From assembly GCF_036208045.1 (NCBI RefSeq), contig NZ_CP121472.1:2491531-2555530 (forward strand): a stretch of DNA of 64,000 bases, written 5' to 3'. Of the stretch, positions 44,501 through 54,424 are shown in pieces. The notes beneath the pieces were generated by a model that was not told where the DNA came from, did not search any database, and was given only the letters and a program-made list of their open reading frames with translations. The stretch comes from Thiorhodovibrio winogradskyi. Lineage in GTDB: Bacteria > Pseudomonadota > Gammaproteobacteria > Chromatiales > Chromatiaceae. The position numbers and the translations under genes are program-made. Position 1 is the stretch's first letter. Every line of letters begins with the position of its first letter.

Positions 44501-46615
44501 ACCGGCGAGCATCTGACCCAGGAACTTGACTTCCACCGCGCTGATGGCAACCCAGCCACGGTTCTTGTGACCTCACGCCCACAGGTCGCGCACAAGGGCG
44601 CGCATTCACTGGTGGAGGGCATCGCCGAGGACATCACCGAGCGCAAGGCCATCGAACGCGGCCTGCAACTGAGCACAGAACGTTACGAGGACATGGTGCG
44701 ACTGATCCCGGTCGGCATCTACACCCTGCGCCAGCGCACCGGCGAGCCTGAAACCCTGGAGTACCTTAGTCCGCGCGGCACCGAGATTCTGGGACTGAGC
44801 GCCAGCGAGCTGAGCCCCTTCCTCTCGGATGCGGGCACCGAGCGCGCGAGCATCGAGCAACTCTTCGAGCGCGTCCATCCCGAGGATCGCGACAGCCTCG
44901 TTCAGATCAATCGCGCAACGGTGCGCGAAGATTTCTTCTGGGAAGGGCGGATTCAGGTGCGCGGCGACATCCGATGGTGCCGTCTTGAATCGGTGGCCGA
45001 GCCCCAAGACGACGACTGGTGCCTGTGGCAGGGTGTGATCAGCGACATCACCGCGCAAAAAGAAGCCGAGCGCGCTCTCATCCAGGCGCGCCAGGTGGCC
45101 GAGGCGGCCAATCGCGCCAAGAGCGACTTTCTCGCCAACATGAGCCACGAGATCCGCACCCCCATGAACGCGGTGCTCGGCATGATGCATCTGTGCCTGG
45201 AGACCGAGCTGACCCCCACCCAACGCAACTATCTGCAGCAGGCCGAACGTGCCGCGCGCGCGCTGCTGGTGTTGCTGAATGACATCCTGGACTTCTCCCG
45301 CGTCGAGGCTGGGCGGATTGAGCTGGAACACCAACCTTTCATGCTTTCCACTGTCCTTGCGGACCTAAGCTCCGTCGTTAGCCGGCAGGCGCGGGACAAA
45401 GGCCTGGCGTTGCGCATCGACTGTGACGCACAGTTGCCCCAAGCCCTGGTCGGCGACCCGGTACGCCTGAGGCAGGTGCTGATCAACCTGACCAATAACG
45501 CGATCAAGTTCACCGAGCACGGGCAGGTGGATGTGCATGTCACGGGCGACGCTCCGGATGTGGACACAAAGAGTGGGGTGGCGTCCATGGCGCGACTCAA
45601 GTTCGTGGTCAGCGACACCGGCATTGGTCTGAGCGAGGCGCAGATCGAACGGCTGTTCCGCCCCTTCCACCAGGCCGACACCTCCATCACCCGCCGCTAT
45701 GGCGGCACCGGGCTGGGGTTGTCGATTTCCCAGCGGCTCGCCCGCTTGATGGGCGGTGACATCAGCGTGCGCAGCACCCCCGACCAGGGTAGCGTGTTCA
45801 CCCTGAACGTCAGTCTGGAGTTGGCTCCGGTCGGCTGGCGGGCCGCCCCCGAGCCATCGCCCATGGCCGATGGCCGTCTGGCCGGGCGGCGCATTTTGCT
45901 AGTCGAGGACCACCCGACCAACCGCCTGGTGGCCCGCGGCCTGCTTGAGCGCGCTGGCGCCATGGTCAGCGAGGCGGAGCATGGCCTGGCCGCGCTGGAG
46001 GTGATCGAGGCCGAGGGCCTGGCGTTCTGGGATCTGATCTTGATGGACATACAAATGCCCGAACTCGATGGCCTGGAGACCACCCGGCGCATTCGCGCGC
46101 GCGCCGACGGCGCCAGCATCCCCATCATCGCGCTCAGCGCCTCCTCGCGCCCCGAGGAGATCGCCGCCACCCGCGCTGCCGGCATGCAGGGACATCTGAG
46201 CAAACCCATCGACCCACGCGGCCTGCTCGCCGAACTGCAGCGCTGGCTGATGTCGCCAGCGTCGGAGTCGGCGTTGGAGTCGGCGTCGAAGTCGGCATCG
46301 GTGGAGGCGGCGGACTCGACCTCCAGCGGGACAAGCACGGCTGGCGAAGCCCCAGCGACCCTGGCGCCCGCCCCGCCACCAGACCCCGTCGCCCGCGAGG
46401 AAGCTTTGGCGACCATCGAGGCACTGATCGCTCTCACCCAATTGCTGGACGCCGAAGCCGAGGACTACTGCCGCGCGCATCAAGACCAATTGGCCAAGGT
46501 ACTATCCGCCGTGGAGCTTAAGACCCTAAGCCGCCAGATGGACCAATACGCCTTTCCCGACGCCACGCGCTTGCTCGAGCAAGCGCGCGAGCGCCTGCAG
46601 GCGGCCAGTCTTTGA
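41555..46615 (+). CDS. EvgS-like giant hybrid kinase with NMT1 and two SBP_bac_3 sensor domains
   Basis: 1686 residues. A signal/membrane start ([17 protein letters not shown]) precedes an NMT1/THI5-like domain (~40-330; [20 protein letters not shown]), a six-fold GPEL repeat (~353-375), two SBP_bac_3 domains (~395-625 and ~635-865), one membrane helix ([15 protein letters not shown], ~880), two PAS/PAC domains, HisKA with [18 protein letters not shown], HATPase with [13 protein letters not shown] and [10 protein letters not shown], and a receiver ([37 protein letters not shown]). A ~115-residue Ala/Ser/Pro then helical end follows; no HPt His is seen. Ligands may be thiamine-precursor-like and amino-acid-like molecules. 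It overlaps the preceding kinase gene by eight bases. Confidence 0.9.
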   Translation: MADRLSSLGFAVRIGWLIALLLEPVVATAAVPTAPSAERLKRVSLQLPWKHQFEFAGFYAAIDQGFYHEHGLEVELREYQPGLNMRTTVIEGDATFGLTNGEVIAWRLQGEPLVLLANYFKKPPLVLLTRAGLHRLNDLRGGRLMAAASDLQSPLLQAALREAGLAPGENLTIVPQTFDASPLIRGDIDAMTAFVTNDPFDLETKGVPYQMIELGGYVPGLGDSYLFTSQSMARDQPELVRDFVAASNAGWRHALAHPEALIESIHNEYAPARSRAALAYEAARTRELMQQGLFAPGALAAARIELAAAAMLEAGIPGDARHLEGFVFNSAIPAPKTAPQTESGSASSPEASPELGPELGPELGPELGPELGPELDEQGALATTDRPAQPKWTADEQAWLDAHPEIVLGLSTQFPPAILVDQDGRNSGLIVDYFERLNARLGGRLKLHIDNDWQAVIDKALAGEIDGLAVSAPNLVWDQHFRYTAPYYHGYFYVFRRADDPASAADADLAGQRIGYLGAIKRLEQQLVDIPDAQLVPLHDYPAMADALLAAHVDVLVAPTDLEWWRREHTHVGFRASGVLEDSRFPIVASIRDDWPLATRIFDKALNAIPVAERARIHHRWLDELEATSAPSPLPLSPVQRDWLAAHPRIRYTQWNDRAPVEYLDETGRPRGLSTDYLASVARRLNLQLEFVPTANWTDALGRLRAGDIDLLPSAVPTAERREFLAFTQSYQSLPIAIFAPLQAPFYGGLEGLRGRRVAVIGGTATENWLRRDHPDLALVSLADAAAGLQVLEQGRADALVDSLLTFSHVIGRDGSPRLRMAGTTPYRISLAMAVRRDLAPLAGILDLALAAMPQSERDAIQNRWMQTPSPPHIDYRLLWQVLGVAALLIAVILYWNRRLARAHRLLRESQARFQRLVEDIGPQFVIYSRRDDGTLEYVSQGAEAVFGIPPEGAIGQNLLQLINWTPESRHQLIQNAKRMQATGEHLTQELDFHRADGNPATVLVTSRPQVAHKGAHSLVEGIAEDITERKAIERGLQLSTERYEDMVRLIPVGIYTLRQRTGEPETLEYLSPRGTEILGLSASELSPFLSDAGTERASIEQLFERVHPEDRDSLVQINRATVREDFFWEGRIQVRGDIRWCRLESVAEPQDDDWCLWQGVISDITAQKEAERALIQARQVAEAANRAKSDFLANMSHEIRTPMNAVLGMMHLCLETELTPTQRNYLQQAERAARALLVLLNDILDFSRVEAGRIELEHQPFMLSTVLADLSSVVSRQARDKGLALRIDCDAQLPQALVGDPVRLRQVLINLTNNAIKFTEHGQVDVHVTGDAPDVDTKSGVASMARLKFVVSDTGIGLSEAQIERLFRPFHQADTSITRRYGGTGLGLSISQRLARLMGGDISVRSTPDQGSVFTLNVSLELAPVGWRAAPEPSPMADGRLAGRRILLVEDHPTNRLVARGLLERAGAMVSEAEHGLAALEVIEAEGLAFWDLILMDIQMPELDGLETTRRIRARADGASIPIIALSASSRPEEIAATRAAGMQGHLSKPIDPRGLLAELQRWLMSPASESALESASKSASVEAADSTSSGTSTAGEAPATLAPAPPPDPVAREEALATIEALIALTQLLDAEAEDYCRAHQDQLAKVLSAVELKTLSRQMDQYAFPDATRLLEQARERLQAASL
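42611..42680 (+). repeat. 12-bp minisatellite coding for Gly-Pro-Glu-Leu
   Basis: ccggaactgggc is repeated about six times in frame inside the giant hybrid kinase gene, between the NMT1 and first SBP_bac_3 domains. Because the unit is four codons, copy-number change would keep the frame and alter only linker length. Confidence 0.85.
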
Positions 46616-46845
46616 GTTTTGCCACCGCGGTAATCGGAGGTGGATTTCATCGGCGCTGCCATATGCGCCGAGCGCTTGGGCGACCTGGGTGCGCTCGATC
46701 GCCACGGTCGAGGCCACCAAACATCGCGTCTTTGTGTGGCTAGACGCGAGTATCTTGGCAGACAGCAGTGCTAGGACGCCAGGGCTTCGGCCCATCTGAA
46801 CTGATCCTGCCCTGAAGTTGATTGTTGAACTGATAATAAGAGCTG

Positions 46846-47832
46846 TTATGGCCGTGCCGCGCGCAGACTGACCTCGCCTGCGGTGAAGCGGCGGGTTGCT
46901 TGGCCGCTTTGCAGAAGCAGGGCGCCCTGATCATCAATACCACGGTAGATGCCCTCAACGCTGTGTTCGCCCCAGTGCAGGCTGACTGCTTGGTCGCGAT
47001 AGGCGTCGAAGCGGCGCCAGGCATTGAGGAATGGTTCGGGTCCCAGCGCCAGAAAGCGGATGAGCATGGCGCTGAGTTGGTCGATACAGCGGGCGGCGAT
47101 GGTGTTGCGTTCAGGAGGACTGCCCTGGCAGATTTCGCTCAGATCAACCCAGGGCTGATCGATGGTGGCAGCCGCGGTGGCGGGCATGCGCAGATTCAGT
47201 CCAAGGCCGATGACCGCGCGGCTGGGGCCCTGGGTTTCGCCGGCGATTTCAATCAGCAGTCCGCCGAGCTTGCGACCATGCCAGTGGATGTCGTTCGGCC
47301 ACTTGAGTTGCAGGTCGGTTATTCCAAGTGACTCCAGAGCCTGGCACAGGGCGGCACCAGCGGCCAGGCTGAGGGGGCCGAGCGCGGCCGGTCCGGTGTC
47401 GAATTGCCACAGCATGGACAAGTAAAGGTTGGCACCGAAGGGCGAGTACCAGGCGCGCCCGTGCCGCCCGCGACCAGCGCTTTGGCGCTCGGCGAGCACG
47501 CAGGTTCCATTGGCGGTCTGCCCGCGGCCGAGCGTAAACAGCCAGCTATTGGTGGAGTCGATGTCCTCGAAACAGTGAATGGGCCCGATGCGGCCCCCGG
47601 CTTCCGGCGGAAGCTTGGCCGCAATGGCGGTGGCGTCCAGTAGTTCGAGCGGAGCGGGGAGTTGGTAGCCTTGTCCTTTGCTGGCCAGAATCTCGATTTC
47701 AAAGCGCTGGCTGGCGCGCTGAATGGCTTTCCACACGCCGGCCCTGCTGATGCCGAGCACGGTCGCCAGGGCGGCGCCTGAGTGGCGCTCGCCGTCAGCG
47801 AGCAAGCGAATCAGACGGGTTTCGGTGTCCAT
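46846..47832 (-). CDS. birA: BirA biotin-protein ligase / biotin operon repressor
   Basis: Attaches biotin to carboxylase carrier proteins and represses biotin synthesis. 328 residues from ATG 47832. The N-terminal winged helix (RLIRLLADGERHSGAALATV, SRAGVWKAIQRA) marks the bifunctional type. The ligase core has DSTNSWLFTL, LAERQSAGRGRHGRAWYSP (the GRGRxG biotin/ATP loop), KWPNDI and GGLLIEIAGE. The C-terminal SH3-like domain ends GIYRGIDDQGALLLQSG. It sits 17 bases behind the M61 peptidase on the same strand. The 230 bases below it (46616-46845) are non-coding. Confidence 0.95.
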   Translation of the reverse strand: MDTETRLIRLLADGERHSGAALATVLGISRAGVWKAIQRASQRFEIEILASKGQGYQLPAPLELLDATAIAAKLPPEAGGRIGPIHCFEDIDSTNSWLFTLGRGQTANGTCVLAERQSAGRGRHGRAWYSPFGANLYLSMLWQFDTGPAALGPLSLAAGAALCQALESLGITDLQLKWPNDIHWHGRKLGGLLIEIAGETQGPSRAVIGLGLNLRMPATAAATIDQPWVDLSEICQGSPPERNTIAARCIDQLSAMLIRFLALGPEPFLNAWRRFDAYRDQAVSLHWGEHSVEGIYRGIDDQGALLLQSGQATRRFTAGEVSLRAARP

Positions 47833-47848
47833 TGAGGTGGCGCTGGTG

Positions 47849-49738
47849 TTAGTGGTTGGAGCTGTCTCTGATGTCGCGATGCAGCCAAGCAGTGCGGGCC
47901 TGCTGGGCGGCGGGTGGGGCATCTTCTAGCAGCATGAGTTCGCAGATGTCGTGTGGAGCCGCCTCCGGGATGAGCTCAAAGCGATGGAGTTCATCGCGAC
48001 GAAAGGCATGCACGACCACGGGTTGGCCGATGGGGCAGAGGGCGAGCAGGGTTTCGACCGTGTCGGGATCAACGCGCAGACCGTCTATGGCGACCAGAAT
48101 GTCGCCGGGGGCCAGTCCGGCTCGTTCGGCGGGGCGATCATTGATCACGGCGGTGAGCTTGAACTCCGTTCCCTGCAGCTGAAAACGCGCGCCGATCGAG
48201 GCCTTGCGCTCCACGGGTTTGAACTGCTTGCAAAGGCAGCCGAGATCCTTGGCATCCCGGGCTGGGCGCAGGCGCATGGCGATGCCGACGGTGGCCAGCA
48301 ATGGCTCCAGGTCAAGGTCCGCAGTGTCATCGAGTGCCTGGTCGAAAAAGGCTTGCAGGTCGAGACCGGTGATGTCGGCGGCCAGGGCCTCGGGCGCGCG
48401 TTCCGGCACGCCGATGCCGGTGCGACCATGGCGTTGCCAGAGTGCGCGCATCAAATCATCCAGGCTGTGGCGGCCGTTGCTGCGATGGCGGATCGTCAGA
48501 TCCAGCGCCAGGGCAATGAGGGCGCCTTTGGTATAGTAGCTGACGATGGCATTGGGGGCGTTGGCGTCCTGTTGATAGAATTTTGTCCAGGCATCGAAGC
48601 TGGATTCGGTGACCGTCTGGCGCAGGCGTCCTGGATCGCGTAAAACGCGGCTGATGCTATTGGCGAGTAGGCCAAGATAGTCCTTGGGGCTGATCAGGCC
48701 CGCGCGCGCCAGGGTCAGGTCATCGTAATAGCTGGTGATGCCCTCGAAGGCCCATAGCAGGCGGGTGTGAACTTCGCGCTCAAGCCCTTGCTCGGCAAAT
48801 ACCCGCGGGCGAATGCGTTTGACGTTCCACAGGTGGAAATACTCATGGCTGCACAGGCCGAGGAAGCGGCGATAGCCTTCGGACTGATCGCTGACCTGGA
48901 CTTGGGGGAGATCATCGCGATTGCAGATCAAGCTGGCCGAGGCGCGATGCTCGAGTCCGCCATAACCGCTGCCGACGACCTGGGTCAGAAACAAATAGCG
49001 CTCAAGCGGTAGTTCCCCGAAGAGCGCTGCATGCTGTTCGCAGATTCTTGGCAGATCCTGGCCCAAGCGGTCGAGATCAGCGCGCTGCTGGCCGCTGATG
49101 GCCATTGCATGCGGGATGCCGCGCACACTGAATTCAACCAGCGCGAAGGGCCCCATTTCCACCGGATGGTCGATGAGTTCGGCGTAGTCGGCCGCTCGAT
49201 AGCGACCAAAGCCCCAGGCTGGCGCGCCGGCGCTAGGCAGGCTTGTCGCCAGGCGCCAGTCGGCGGAGCAGGGGTCCGCGGGACGTTCGATCTCAAGCGC
49301 GCAGGGCCAATGCTCGTAATCCGCCACTTGCAGAAACAGGCTGGCGCCATTGAAATAGCCATGGGTATGATCCAAATGAGCCGCGCGCACGCTGAGTTCG
49401 CCAGCATGAACTTGATAGCGGATATGGACCGTGCCGAGTGCCCCGTGGAGGTGCCAAGTCTGTTTGTCGCTTTTCTCAACCCTGAGCGGTCCGGTTGCAT
49501 CCTGGGCCTGCACTTTGATGAGATGTCGCGCGAAATCGCGGATCATATAGCTGCCGGGAATCCAGGCTGGCAGACTGAGCCGCAGATTACGCGGGGCCTC
49601 GTGTATGGCATCGCCCCGGGCTTGCGCGCCGGGCGCGGGCTCAAGCGCGGGTGCTGGAATGCTAAGGCCGAGGTCAAAGAGATGGGCGCGGGGTTTTTGA
49701 CTCCCAATGCGGTAATGAAGCGTGCTAGATGCAGTCAT
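47849..49738 (-). CDS. M61-family glycyl aminopeptidase with PDZ domain
   Basis: A 629-residue zinc aminopeptidase. The N-terminal beta domain contains RLSLPAWIPGSYMIRDFARH, a conserved family segment; the catalytic site is CSHEYFHLWNVKRIRPRVF with the second Glu in LLWAFEGITSYYDD, and a PDZ domain occupies the C-terminus (KLTAVINDRPAERAGLAPGD). Members release N-terminal Gly or Ala. No signal peptide is seen, so it is probably cytoplasmic. It is the first gene of a two-gene minus-strand unit with birA. Confidence 0.9.
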   Translation of the reverse strand: MTASSTLHYRIGSQKPRAHLFDLGLSIPAPALEPAPGAQARGDAIHEAPRNLRLSLPAWIPGSYMIRDFARHLIKVQAQDATGPLRVEKSDKQTWHLHGALGTVHIRYQVHAGELSVRAAHLDHTHGYFNGASLFLQVADYEHWPCALEIERPADPCSADWRLATSLPSAGAPAWGFGRYRAADYAELIDHPVEMGPFALVEFSVRGIPHAMAISGQQRADLDRLGQDLPRICEQHAALFGELPLERYLFLTQVVGSGYGGLEHRASASLICNRDDLPQVQVSDQSEGYRRFLGLCSHEYFHLWNVKRIRPRVFAEQGLEREVHTRLLWAFEGITSYYDDLTLARAGLISPKDYLGLLANSISRVLRDPGRLRQTVTESSFDAWTKFYQQDANAPNAIVSYYTKGALIALALDLTIRHRSNGRHSLDDLMRALWQRHGRTGIGVPERAPEALAADITGLDLQAFFDQALDDTADLDLEPLLATVGIAMRLRPARDAKDLGCLCKQFKPVERKASIGARFQLQGTEFKLTAVINDRPAERAGLAPGDILVAIDGLRVDPDTVETLLALCPIGQPVVVHAFRRDELHRFELIPEAAPHDICELMLLEDAPPAAQQARTAWLHRDIRDSSNH

Positions 49739-49854
49739 GAGGATAGGGATGCACCGAACTGGCCGTCAGCATGGTGGCGGGCAGGGGCGCGAATGTTCTT
49801 TTGGCTGTGTTGCGGGAACCGGCCCATGGCCGGGATCTGAGCGGAGTGTGAAGG

Positions 49855-50646
49855 GTGCGGCAAACTTCTGCAACAGCGACGTCTGCTAGCCCACCCAGGG
49901 TTACTCGCCATGGCATTTGGCGTTGGCTCGGGTTGAGCGCCATCGGATTGGTGGTGGCGTGGGTGATGCTGATGACAGTCTTGCTGCTCGGCGACCTGTG
50001 GGTATCCTGGCGCGCGGATCCCTGGATTACGCGCGATCTGGCGGAGGTCGAACCAGTGCCGGTGGCGCTGGTCCTTGGTACGGCGCGCCGTACCCATCGT
50101 GGTCGTCCGAACGAATTCTACCGCGCGCGACTCGAAGCCGCGGCCGCGCTGTACCATCAGGGCCGGGTGCGGGGCATTCTGGTGAGCGGCGACAATGGTT
50201 CGCGTTATTACAACGAGCCTCAAGTGATGCGCAAGGATCTGATCGAGCTGGGCGTGTCGGATGCGCACATCACTCTGGATTATGCCGGTTTCCGCACCTT
50301 GGATTCCGTGGTGCGAGCGCAAAAAGTCTTTGGTCTTGATCACTTTCTGATCATCAGCCAAAGCTATCATGCCGAGCGGGGGGTGTTTATCGCCCGTCAG
50401 CGCGGCATCAATGCCCTTGGCTTCGCCGCCCCGGACCCGGGTGGTATCGGTGGGCTGAAAGTGCGACTGCGCGAGGTGCTGGCGCGTGCCATCGCCATTT
50501 GGGATCTGTTCAGCGACCGCGAGCCCAAGTTTCTTGGCAAGCCCGAGATGGTCAGGCTGAGAGACGCGGAAGGTGTGGGTCCGGACGCGGAATCAGCAGC
50601 ATCGGCGGAGCAGGGGGCGGACAGTCAAAATGCACCGCCGCATTGA
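49855..50646 (+). CDS. SanA/YdcF-like membrane-anchored DUF218 protein
   Basis: 263 residues from GTG 49855. A single N-terminal membrane helix (LSAIGLVVAWVMLMTVLLLG) anchors a DUF218 domain: PVALVLGTARRTHRGRPNEF, GILVSGDNGSRYYNEPQVMR, GFRTLDSVVRAQKVF, FLIISQSYHAERGVFIAR. This is the SanA subtype, linked in E. coli to envelope barrier function (vancomycin resistance at high temperature). The C-terminus has an extra acidic-Ala tail. The enzymatic activity of the family is unknown. Confidence 0.85.
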   Translation: MRQTSATATSASPPRVTRHGIWRWLGLSAIGLVVAWVMLMTVLLLGDLWVSWRADPWITRDLAEVEPVPVALVLGTARRTHRGRPNEFYRARLEAAAALYHQGRVRGILVSGDNGSRYYNEPQVMRKDLIELGVSDAHITLDYAGFRTLDSVVRAQKVFGLDHFLIISQSYHAERGVFIARQRGINALGFAAPDPGGIGGLKVRLREVLARAIAIWDLFSDREPKFLGKPEMVRLRDAEGVGPDAESAASAEQGADSQNAPPH

Positions 50647-50655
50647 GGGATGCCT

Positions 50656-51429
50656 TTAGCACGCGCAAGACGCGCCACGAAAATCACCCCAAAGAATTTG
50701 GGCGGCGGCAATAGCGGCCAGAGGCGCGGTCTCGGTCCGCAGGATGCGGGGGCCGAGTCGCACGGCGGTAAAGTCGTGCGCTGTTGCCTGGCCGCGCTCG
50801 GCAGACGTCAGGCCACCCTCGGGGCCGATCAGCAGCGTCATGGCGCCACCCTTGGGTGGTGACAGCTGATCCATTCCGCGGGCGGCGCCATGGTGTAACA
50901 GCAGGCCATGAGGCTGACCTTGGGCCAGCCATGGCTTGAGCGCGCTGGCTGGATGAAGCATTGGCAAGCAGCGCCGTCCGCTCTGCTCGCAGGCGGCCAT
51001 TATCACGCCCCGCCAGTGGGCAATGCGTCGCGACAGGCGCTCGCTGTCCAGTCTGACGACGCTGCGCTGGGTCCAGAGCGGGGTGATGCTCGAGACGCCA
51101 AGTTCTATCGCCTTTTGGATGGCGAAGTCCATGCGTTCGCCCTTGGAGACCCCGAGCCCCAGATGAATGTTCAGTGCCGGCGGCGGTTCAAGCTCACCTG
51201 GTGGGCCGAGGCGCGCGATCAGGGTGGCGTCTTGGGCGCGCAGCATCTCGGCTGGATAGTCGCGACCCAAGCCGTCACACAGCCAGAAGCGGTCGCCCGC
51301 ACGCAGTCGCAGTACCTTGAGCAAATGGCGAGCGGCGGTCCGCGGGAGCCTGACTTCGCTCACGCCAGTGAGCAACAGGTCGGGTTCGTCGATAATAACG
51401 CGAGGAAGGCGACGCGATTCTTCAGGCAT
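50656..51429 (-). CDS. rsmE: 16S rRNA (uracil1498-N3)-methyltransferase RsmE
   Basis: A 257-residue SPOUT-class methyltransferase that modifies U1498 in 16S rRNA. N-terminal PUA-like part (RLPRTAARHLLKVLRLRAGD), then LGLGVSKGERMDFAIQKAIE and LGVSSITPLWTQRSVVR, and the SAM-binding knot MTLLIGPEGGLTSAERGQA and RLGPRILRTETAPLAAIAA. ATG 51429 has GAGGAG nine bases upstream. It converges on the SanA-like gene. Confidence 0.95.
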   Translation of the reverse strand: MPEESRRLPRVIIDEPDLLLTGVSEVRLPRTAARHLLKVLRLRAGDRFWLCDGLGRDYPAEMLRAQDATLIARLGPPGELEPPPALNIHLGLGVSKGERMDFAIQKAIELGVSSITPLWTQRSVVRLDSERLSRRIAHWRGVIMAACEQSGRRCLPMLHPASALKPWLAQGQPHGLLLHHGAARGMDQLSPPKGGAMTLLIGPEGGLTSAERGQATAHDFTAVRLGPRILRTETAPLAAIAAAQILWGDFRGASCAC

Positions 51430-51526
51430 CGAACAACACTCCTCTAACCAAAGCGACCGGTGAGCCAGTGTTCGGCCTGCTTGACCTTGGGATGTTTGCA
51501 AACGCGCTCGGTTGCGGTCTGTTCGG

Positions 51527-53359
51527 TCAGTCGGCCGATATCGTTGCCTCGGCCATTCCGTCCGCGGCGAGTTTAGCGGCTTTTTTTAGCTTGGCGATCA
51601 GTCCTGAAACATCGTCAAGGGTGGCGCTGTGTGTAGTGCTTTGAATCCACAGCAGCGCCGCGCTACAGCCGAGCAACGGTAGACGGGCGAGCTGGCCCTC
51701 GCGGGTCACGGCCTCAATGTAGCCGCGCTCACGAGTAGCGCTATCGTACAGGCTGAGCGCCTCGTGCCTGAATTGCGCGAGCAGCATGCTCACATGCCGT
51801 TGCACCACGGCATGGTCCGGTTCGCGGAAACCGGCAAAAAAGTCGTCGCCACCCACATGGCCGATAAAACAACTCTGTGTTGGCAGCATTTTGCGCAGCA
51901 AGTCGGCAAACAAGGCAATAGCGCGGTCGCCGACGCGAAAGCCGTAGGTGTCATTAAACGGCTTGAAGTTGTCGAAGTCAAAGTACACCAGGCAATAATC
52001 CTGACAATTGTCCTCAAGGACCTGCTGGACATAATCAATGATGCAATTGTTGCCCGGTAGGCGGGTGAGTGGATTCTGATCGCGCGCTGCCGCGAGGTTC
52101 TTGCTTTCGATAATTTGCAGCAGCGCCGCCTGGGAGATGAAGCCGGTATAGGTGAAGTCCTCGGTCATGATCATGCCCAGCGGACTGTCGGCGGCAGAGT
52201 AAGCCTCAAGCAGCCTTTCAACCGGGTTGTTGATGTCGATGCTGGGGCAGGGCGAGAGAAAATCCAGCAGCTGCCTGCGGTAGGCGCTGTTGGATAGCAA
52301 TTCGCGCCCATAGGGTGAATAAATATAGCGCTTCAGATCTCGCTCACAAATCAGACCAAGGGGCTTGCCGGTTCGGTCGAGTACTGGAAAAAAGCCATAG
52401 TCGCTATAGCGTTTGAAGAGTTCAAACACTTCGCGCATGTCGTCGTCTTCATGCAAGGCCGGGATCTGCACAATGCGGCTGCGAATTAGCGTCTTGTCGC
52501 CATCGCTCTGGCGCCGCGATGGGCCAACGGTTTTGGGCACAATCGAATAGGTCGTTCTCAAATTGGGGATGTCGGTGCTGGGGCGGGCAATAAAAAACCC
52601 TTGCGCCAGATCGCAGCCAATGTCCCGGCAGGCACTGAGTTCATCGGCTGTTTCCACCCCCTCGGCCACCACCTGAATGCCCAGTGTATGGGCAAGGTGA
52701 ACGGCATTTCCGACAAACAACCGCCTTTTATGATCGCGCGAAATCGAGGAAATAAAAAAGCGATCAATTTTGAGCAGATCGGGTGGGAATTCATAGAGCA
52801 ATTTCAGACCCGAATAGCCGGCGCCAAAGTCGTCGATGGCGAGCAAGAAACGCTGCTGGCGCAAGCGTGAGATCGCGCGCTGGCTATCGGGATGGGCGGT
52901 CAGGTCATGAAGTTCGGTCAATTCAAAACAGAGGGTGCCGGGGGCGAGACCGTGGCGCTTGAGGGTTGCATCAGCCAATTCGGCCCAGCGCGGCTCATTG
53001 ATCAGGCTGCGCGAGTCGAGGTTAAATAACAAACGCGCGTGGCGGATATTGGGAATGCGCGCAAATTTGGCAATGGCCTTGTCACGTAGCGCGCTCTCCA
53101 ACTCCAACAGACTGCCCTCGCCATCGGCGGCGGCGAAGAGCGCATCCACAGTGCCAAAACCGACCTGATCCAAGCCGCGCAGCAGAGCCTCAAAACCAAA
53201 AACCACACCTGTGTGGATGTTGACAATGGGCTGGAAGGCATAGTCCAGCCGCTTGCACAGCGTGGAGATGGACAAGCCGTTCAAGCCAAGGGGGGCATCC
53301 GATGAGCGGAAATCCGGTGTGAAAGGCAGTTGAATCTCCGACGACAGTGCAATCTGCAT
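51527..53359 (-). CDS. EAL - CBS-like - GGDEF c-di-GMP protein
   Basis: About 610 residues. The EAL domain comes first, with GFEALLRG, LCFELTEL (EL T E), AIDDFGAGYSGLKLL, KIDRFFI and VVAEGVETADELS, so phosphodiesterase activity looks possible. A middle CBS-like pair (DYGFFPVLDRTGKPLGLICE; DFTYTGFISQAALLQII) precedes a GGDEF domain with FDFDNFKPFNDTYGFRVGD and the variant signature GGDDF, which may lower cyclase activity. The order EAL-CBS-GGDEF is a known architecture. ATG 53359 is used; ATG 53443 is in frame but without a ribosome site. No membrane segment. Confidence 0.85.
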   Translation of the reverse strand: MQIALSSEIQLPFTPDFRSSDAPLGLNGLSISTLCKRLDYAFQPIVNIHTGVVFGFEALLRGLDQVGFGTVDALFAAADGEGSLLELESALRDKAIAKFARIPNIRHARLLFNLDSRSLINEPRWAELADATLKRHGLAPGTLCFELTELHDLTAHPDSQRAISRLRQQRFLLAIDDFGAGYSGLKLLYEFPPDLLKIDRFFISSISRDHKRRLFVGNAVHLAHTLGIQVVAEGVETADELSACRDIGCDLAQGFFIARPSTDIPNLRTTYSIVPKTVGPSRRQSDGDKTLIRSRIVQIPALHEDDDMREVFELFKRYSDYGFFPVLDRTGKPLGLICERDLKRYIYSPYGRELLSNSAYRRQLLDFLSPCPSIDINNPVERLLEAYSAADSPLGMIMTEDFTYTGFISQAALLQIIESKNLAAARDQNPLTRLPGNNCIIDYVQQVLEDNCQDYCLVYFDFDNFKPFNDTYGFRVGDRAIALFADLLRKMLPTQSCFIGHVGGDDFFAGFREPDHAVVQRHVSMLLAQFRHEALSLYDSATRERGYIEAVTREGQLARLPLLGCSAALLWIQSTTHSATLDDVSGLIAKLKKAAKLAADGMAEATISAD

Positions 53360-53696
53360 AGCAACGCGCCTTGTTCTCGTCAACTGTTGGCACGAAAACG
53401 ATTTCCGCCCTGCGAGCTGGTTGAAATTTTGGGCTTTGGTCATGAAGATCGCCCGAGAAAGCTAACAACTATAGCGCGGATGGATCAAGCAAGGGTGACA
53501 GTTCAGTGACGACCTGATTGCAGGCAGCGCCAGCAAAAACGGCCGAGGGAATCCAGTCGCATCAAGGGAGTTCTTTGGCCAGTCTCGGTTGAACGAAGCC
53601 CGAGTCGACTGGCTCCGATGCCAGTGTGCCATAGCCAGTCGGGAGCCAGTCGGGAACGAGGACCAGGGCCGCTGAATCTGGCGACCTTCTGGGAGG

Positions 53697-54380
53697 TCAG
53701 GCGGAATCGCCGGTTTGGCGCTTGCTCATGCGGTCTCCCTCGACCATGTACACCAGATCCTCGGCGATGTTGGTGACATGATCCCCAACGCGCTCCAGGG
53801 ATTTATCGATGAACAGCGCGTTGGTGCAGCTTGATGCCATGTCTGGGGTTTGGCAGATGTTTTGCAGTTGCTGATGGAAGATATCCTCAAACAGTCGATC
53901 AATATCAATGTCACGCGCCCAGATGCGACGCGCCGCGGCAACATCGTTGATCTCGATCGCCTGGAGTACGGCATCAAGTTGCGCGATCACCTCGCGGCCC
54001 AAGGCAACCGATCCGCTGAAATCGACGCGATGACCCTGCTCGCGGATGCGCCCGGCGCGCTTGGCGATGTTCTTCGCATGATCCGCGATGCGCTCTAAGT
54101 CAGTGGCCATGCGGTTGTAGCTCAAAAGCGCGCGCAAATCACCGGCCATGGGTTGGCGCAGCGCGATAATGCGCTGTACCTCATATTCAATGCGTTCATC
54201 AAAATCATCCACCTGCACATCGTTCGCCACAATGGTCTCGGCGTCTGTTTGCGCATCCTGATCGAGAAGCGTAACCGCGGCAGCAAGTTGCGAGCGTGCA
54301 AGCTGGCCCATCCGCAGGACATCCGTTGTCACCTGTGTCATTACCTCATCGAATGAGTGCACGGTGTGATTTTTGGTCAT
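53697..54380 (-). CDS. phoU: Phosphate signalling regulator PhoU
   Basis: 227 residues, two tandem PhoU helical bundles (VNDFDERIEYEVQRIIALRQ-type motif seen as DDFDERIEYEVQRIIAL, and a second with DIDRLFEDIFHQQL and SLERVGDHVTNIAED). PhoU links the Pst transporter to the PhoR kinase and curbs phosphate uptake. Last gene of the phosphate operon, 44 bases behind pstB1. GGAG lies ten bases before ATG 54380. Confidence 0.95.
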   Translation of the reverse strand: MTKNHTVHSFDEVMTQVTTDVLRMGQLARSQLAAAVTLLDQDAQTDAETIVANDVQVDDFDERIEYEVQRIIALRQPMAGDLRALLSYNRMATDLERIADHAKNIAKRAGRIREQGHRVDFSGSVALGREVIAQLDAVLQAIEINDVAAARRIWARDIDIDRLFEDIFHQQLQNICQTPDMASSCTNALFIDKSLERVGDHVTNIAEDLVYMVEGDRMSKRQTGDSA

Positions 54381-54424
54381 TGTTAGAAAACTCCCATCAG
54401 TGGTTGATTGTTGGTAAAGGCAGC

